From an uncultured Anaerobiospirillum sp. (lineage in GTDB: Bacteria > Pseudomonadota > Gammaproteobacteria > Enterobacterales > Succinivibrionaceae), in assembly GCA_944392765.1 (NCBI GenBank), contig CALXXU010000028.1, positions 1-33,919 on the forward strand: a stretch of 33,919 bases of DNA, given 5' to 3'. Positions 31,820-33,919 of this stretch are shown here, piece by piece. How positions within the stretch are numbered: the first letter of the stretch is position 1; every line of letters starts with the position of its first letter. The notes beneath the pieces were generated by a model. The model did no database searches, was not told the DNA's origin, and was given only the letters and a program-made list of their open reading frames with translations. A program made the position numbers and the translations under genes.

Positions 31820-32536
31820 ATGGACAACTCGGTTAATCCAGCACCGGCCAAAGTTCCGGAACTTAACCCAGATTTATCGGGGGTCAGCTTAGATGACCTC
31901 TACCACCAGGCTATTAAACTGCACGATAGCAATGCCTTGCCTAATGCTGAGTTAAACAAGTTGGCTGCCGCCTTAGCTCAGGTGCAAGAGATCTTAAACG
32001 AGCACAATAGCGATCACTTCATCGTGCGCCAGGCACGGCTCTCGGACATCGATAGCCTTGATAATATGGTGCGCTATTGGGCCCAGCAAGGCGAGAACCT
32101 GCCCCGTCCGCGCGAGGATTTGATTCGCAATATTCAGTCCTTTGCTGTTTGCGTCAAGAACGGCCAAGTTATGGGCTGCGCCTGCTTGTATGTCTATGAT
32201 ACAGGCCTAGCTGAAATCCGCAGCCTCGGTGTCAATCCTTTAGTGCAGCGTCAAGGTCAGGGCCGCGCCATTGTCGAGTATCTGCTCTACAAGGCTGAGA
32301 GCTACGAAATCAAGAAGGTCTTTGTGCTCACGCGCAATCCTCAGTTCTTTGCCAAGGTTGGCTTCACTAAGACCACGATTGAAGCTCTGCCGGAGAAAAT
32401 TCGTAAGGACTGCGATAATTGCCCGAAGCGCGAGCGCTGCGACGAAGTAGCTTATGAGTACAACTTCAGCCCAACGCAATCGTTTATCGCCAAGCACGCT
32501 CAGCAGTTAAGCTCCATTGCAGTCAAGCCGGTTTAG
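31820..32536 (+). CDS. argA: Short-type N-acetylglutamate synthase (GNAT)
   Basis: A 238-residue single-domain GNAT acetyltransferase of the short ArgA type. It lacks the amino-acid-kinase domain of E. coli ArgA. The GNAT part starts near residue 75 (FIVRQARLSDIDSLDNM), contains AEIRSLGVNP, and has the acetyl-CoA loop QRQGQG (143-148). It ends with a cysteine cluster DCDNCPKRERCDE (near 196), typical of this subfamily. Sitting between argB and argD supports its role as first enzyme of arginine synthesis. It has an extra N-terminal stretch of about 70 residues (DDLYHQAIKLHDS, helical, then LNKLAAALAQVQEIL). ATG 31820 lacks a ribosome site nearby (GAGG is 22 bp away), so the true start could be a later codon. 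Confidence 0.85.
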   Translation: MDNSVNPAPAKVPELNPDLSGVSLDDLYHQAIKLHDSNALPNAELNKLAAALAQVQEILNEHNSDHFIVRQARLSDIDSLDNMVRYWAQQGENLPRPREDLIRNIQSFAVCVKNGQVMGCACLYVYDTGLAEIRSLGVNPLVQRQGQGRAIVEYLLYKAESYEIKKVFVLTRNPQFFAKVGFTKTTIEALPEKIRKDCDNCPKRERCDEVAYEYNFSPTQSFIAKHAQQLSSIAVKPV

Positions 32537-32547
32537 AGGGTCGCAAA

Positions 32548-33774
32548 ATGACAGTTACCAGACAGACCTTTGATCAGGTCATGATTCCATGCTATGTGCC
32601 TCAGGATATGGTGTTAGAGCGCGGTGAGGGCTGCTATCTCTACGACACTGAGGGCAAGCGCTATGTCGATTTGTCGGCCGGTATCGCGGTTAATTGCTTA
32701 GGCCACAATCATCCGGCGGTCGTTAAGACTATAAGTGAGCAGGCTCAGCGCTTAATTCACGTCAGCAATATCTTTGTCAACGACAAGACCCTGACCTTTG
32801 CCCAAGAGTTAACTCAGCTCACGGGCTTTGATAAGGTCTTCTTCAACAATTCCGGTGCCGAGGCCAATGAGGCCGCCTTAAAGCTGGCCCGCCGCGTCGC
32901 CTGCGACAATTACGGTGAAGACAAGAACGAGATTATCTCCTTTGCTCACTCCTTCCACGGCCGTACCTTGTTCTCGGTCAGTGTCGGCGGTCAGCCTAAG
33001 TATTCCTCCGGCTTTGGTCCTGCGATCGGTGGTATCACTCACCTTGAGTTCAATAACATCAAGGCCTTAGAAGAGACCATTAGCGACAAGACCTGTGCTG
33101 TAATCTTAGAGCCGATCCAAGGTGAAGGCGGCATTTTACCGGTTGATCCTGAGTTCTTAGTACGCGTACGGCAGCTGTGCGATCAGTACCATGCCTTGCT
33201 CATTTTCGATGAGGTGCAGACCGGCGTGGGCCGTACCGGCACCTTCTATGCCTTTGAGCAATTTAAGGATTTAAATGGCGGCAAGGGCGTACGTCCGGAC
33301 ATCCTGTCCTCAGCCAAGGGCTTAGCGGCCGGTATTCCAATTGGCGCTATTCTCACTACCAATGAGATTGCTCAGCACTTCAAGCCAGGCACTCATGGCT
33401 CGACCTTTGGCGGCAATCCTCTGGCGTGCGCAGTGGGCTCCTTAGTGCTGCACACGGTTGGCAGTCCAGAGTTCTTAGCTCACGTCAGTGCGATGGGCGA
33501 CTTAATTCGCTCCAAGCTCAGCGCCTTAAATGATAAGTACCACTGCTTCCAAGAGATCAGAGGCAAGGGCTTACTGATTGGTGCGCAGATGAGCCCAGAG
33601 TATCAGGACCAGGCAGGCAAGCTCCAGAAGTTGTGCTCCAAGCACGGGCTCTTGGTCTTGGTTGCAAGTGCCAATGTCCTGCGCTTGACTCCACCGCTCA
33701 TCATTGGTGAGACCGAGGTCAACGAAGCCATGACCTTGCTTGAGCAAGCCATTCAAGAGCTCATTGCCCAGTAA
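32548..33774 (+). CDS. argD: Acetylornithine / succinyldiaminopimelate aminotransferase
   Basis: A 408-residue class III PLP aminotransferase. FNNSGAEANEAALKLAR (from about 111) and FDEVQTGVGRTG are conserved, and K257 in SSAKGLAAGIPIG is the PLP-binding lysine. It converts N-acetylglutamate semialdehyde to N-acetylornithine and usually also serves lysine synthesis. Length matches the E. coli protein (406). ATG 32548 follows GAGGGT, 11 bp after the argA stop, so it is coupled to argA. It ends before a very long terminator at 33799-33868. Confidence 0.95.
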   Translation: MTVTRQTFDQVMIPCYVPQDMVLERGEGCYLYDTEGKRYVDLSAGIAVNCLGHNHPAVVKTISEQAQRLIHVSNIFVNDKTLTFAQELTQLTGFDKVFFNNSGAEANEAALKLARRVACDNYGEDKNEIISFAHSFHGRTLFSVSVGGQPKYSSGFGPAIGGITHLEFNNIKALEETISDKTCAVILEPIQGEGGILPVDPEFLVRVRQLCDQYHALLIFDEVQTGVGRTGTFYAFEQFKDLNGGKGVRPDILSSAKGLAAGIPIGAILTTNEIAQHFKPGTHGSTFGGNPLACAVGSLVLHTVGSPEFLAHVSAMGDLIRSKLSALNDKYHCFQEIRGKGLLIGAQMSPEYQDQAGKLQKLCSKHGLLVLVASANVLRLTPPLIIGETEVNEAMTLLEQAIQELIAQ

Positions 33775-33798
33775 GCAAAGCGAGCTTCTCTTTATCCG

Positions 33799-33868
33799 GC
33801 CCCATAGACGCCACCTTGGTGTAGCCCCCAGCTGCACCGAGGTGGCGCCTATGGGGCTTTGTTGTTTT
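33799..33868 (+). terminator. Terminator of the arg operon
   Basis: A 23-bp stem (33799-33821 with 33835-33857), one arm beginning GCCCCATAGACGCCACC, with only two imperfect pairs and a 13-nt loop, followed by TTTGTTGTTTT. The window then runs 51 bp further with a TATACT at 33873-33878 but no gene start. Confidence 0.9.
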
Positions 33869-33919
33869 AAGCTATACTGAACTTGGGCTGGCAGTGCGGC
33901 AAACTTCTGCCCGTCACCT

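Overview
The window looks like part of the chromosome of a gut- or rumen-type gammaproteobacterium. My best guess is Succinivibrionaceae or a relative, inferred from an enterobacterial-like rlmKL-uup pair, an MdaB and a YicI that read very close to E. coli proteins, compact operons, and a large xylan-sugar locus. No taxonomic marker (rRNA) is present, so this is inference. No tRNA, rRNA, CRISPR array or intact transposase was seen.

Region 1 (1-10030). A remnant of an HD-domain phosphohydrolase (80-319) faces a leftward two-gene unit: an ATP-grasp ligase (1665-2972) and a zinc-finger C-methyltransferase (359-1642), with a clear sigma70-type promoter at 3147-3175. Rightward from 3513 runs a housekeeping RNA/translation cluster: rlmKL with an unusual arginine/glycine/aspartate-rich repeat tail, uup (ABC-F ATPase), a PHP-domain exonuclease (rnm/yciV) and a short-chain dehydrogenase. 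It ends at a bidirectional terminator at 10005-10030.

Region 2 (10031-28740). This is an arabinoxylan/xyloglucan oligosaccharide utilisation locus. It encodes two GPH-family sugar:cation symporters (11640-13016, 20940-22376), a GH51 arabinofuranosidase, a GH120 beta-xylosidase, a GH43 beta-xylosidase, two GH31 enzymes (one a YicI-type alpha-xylosidase) and an AraC-family regulator. It also holds an MdaB-type quinone reductase and a cytidylate-kinase-like protein. None of the glycosidases shows a signal peptide, so the model is import of short oligosaccharides followed by trimming in the cytoplasm. A 14-bp palindrome (consensus YGTGCACGnnCACR) occurs at seven non-coding sites plus one degenerate site, next to GH120, GH31, mdaB, symporter 2 and yicI. 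I read it as the operator of a local-regulator-type (LacI-like) repressor that is not encoded in the window. The gaps downstream of genes are unusually rich in short tandem repeats (17-, 24- and 29-bp periods); some copy the stop codon of the preceding gene.

Region 3 (28560-33919). Just after yicI lies a highly structured 120-bp element that resembles the right end/guide-RNA scaffold of an IS200/IS605 (TnpB) element, without any transposase. Next come a small pRiA4b ORF-3-like protein on the minus strand and an arginine-biosynthesis operon, argC-argB-argA-argD. Its argA is the short single-domain GNAT type with an extra N-terminal stretch. The operon ends in a very long-stemmed terminator at 33799-33868.
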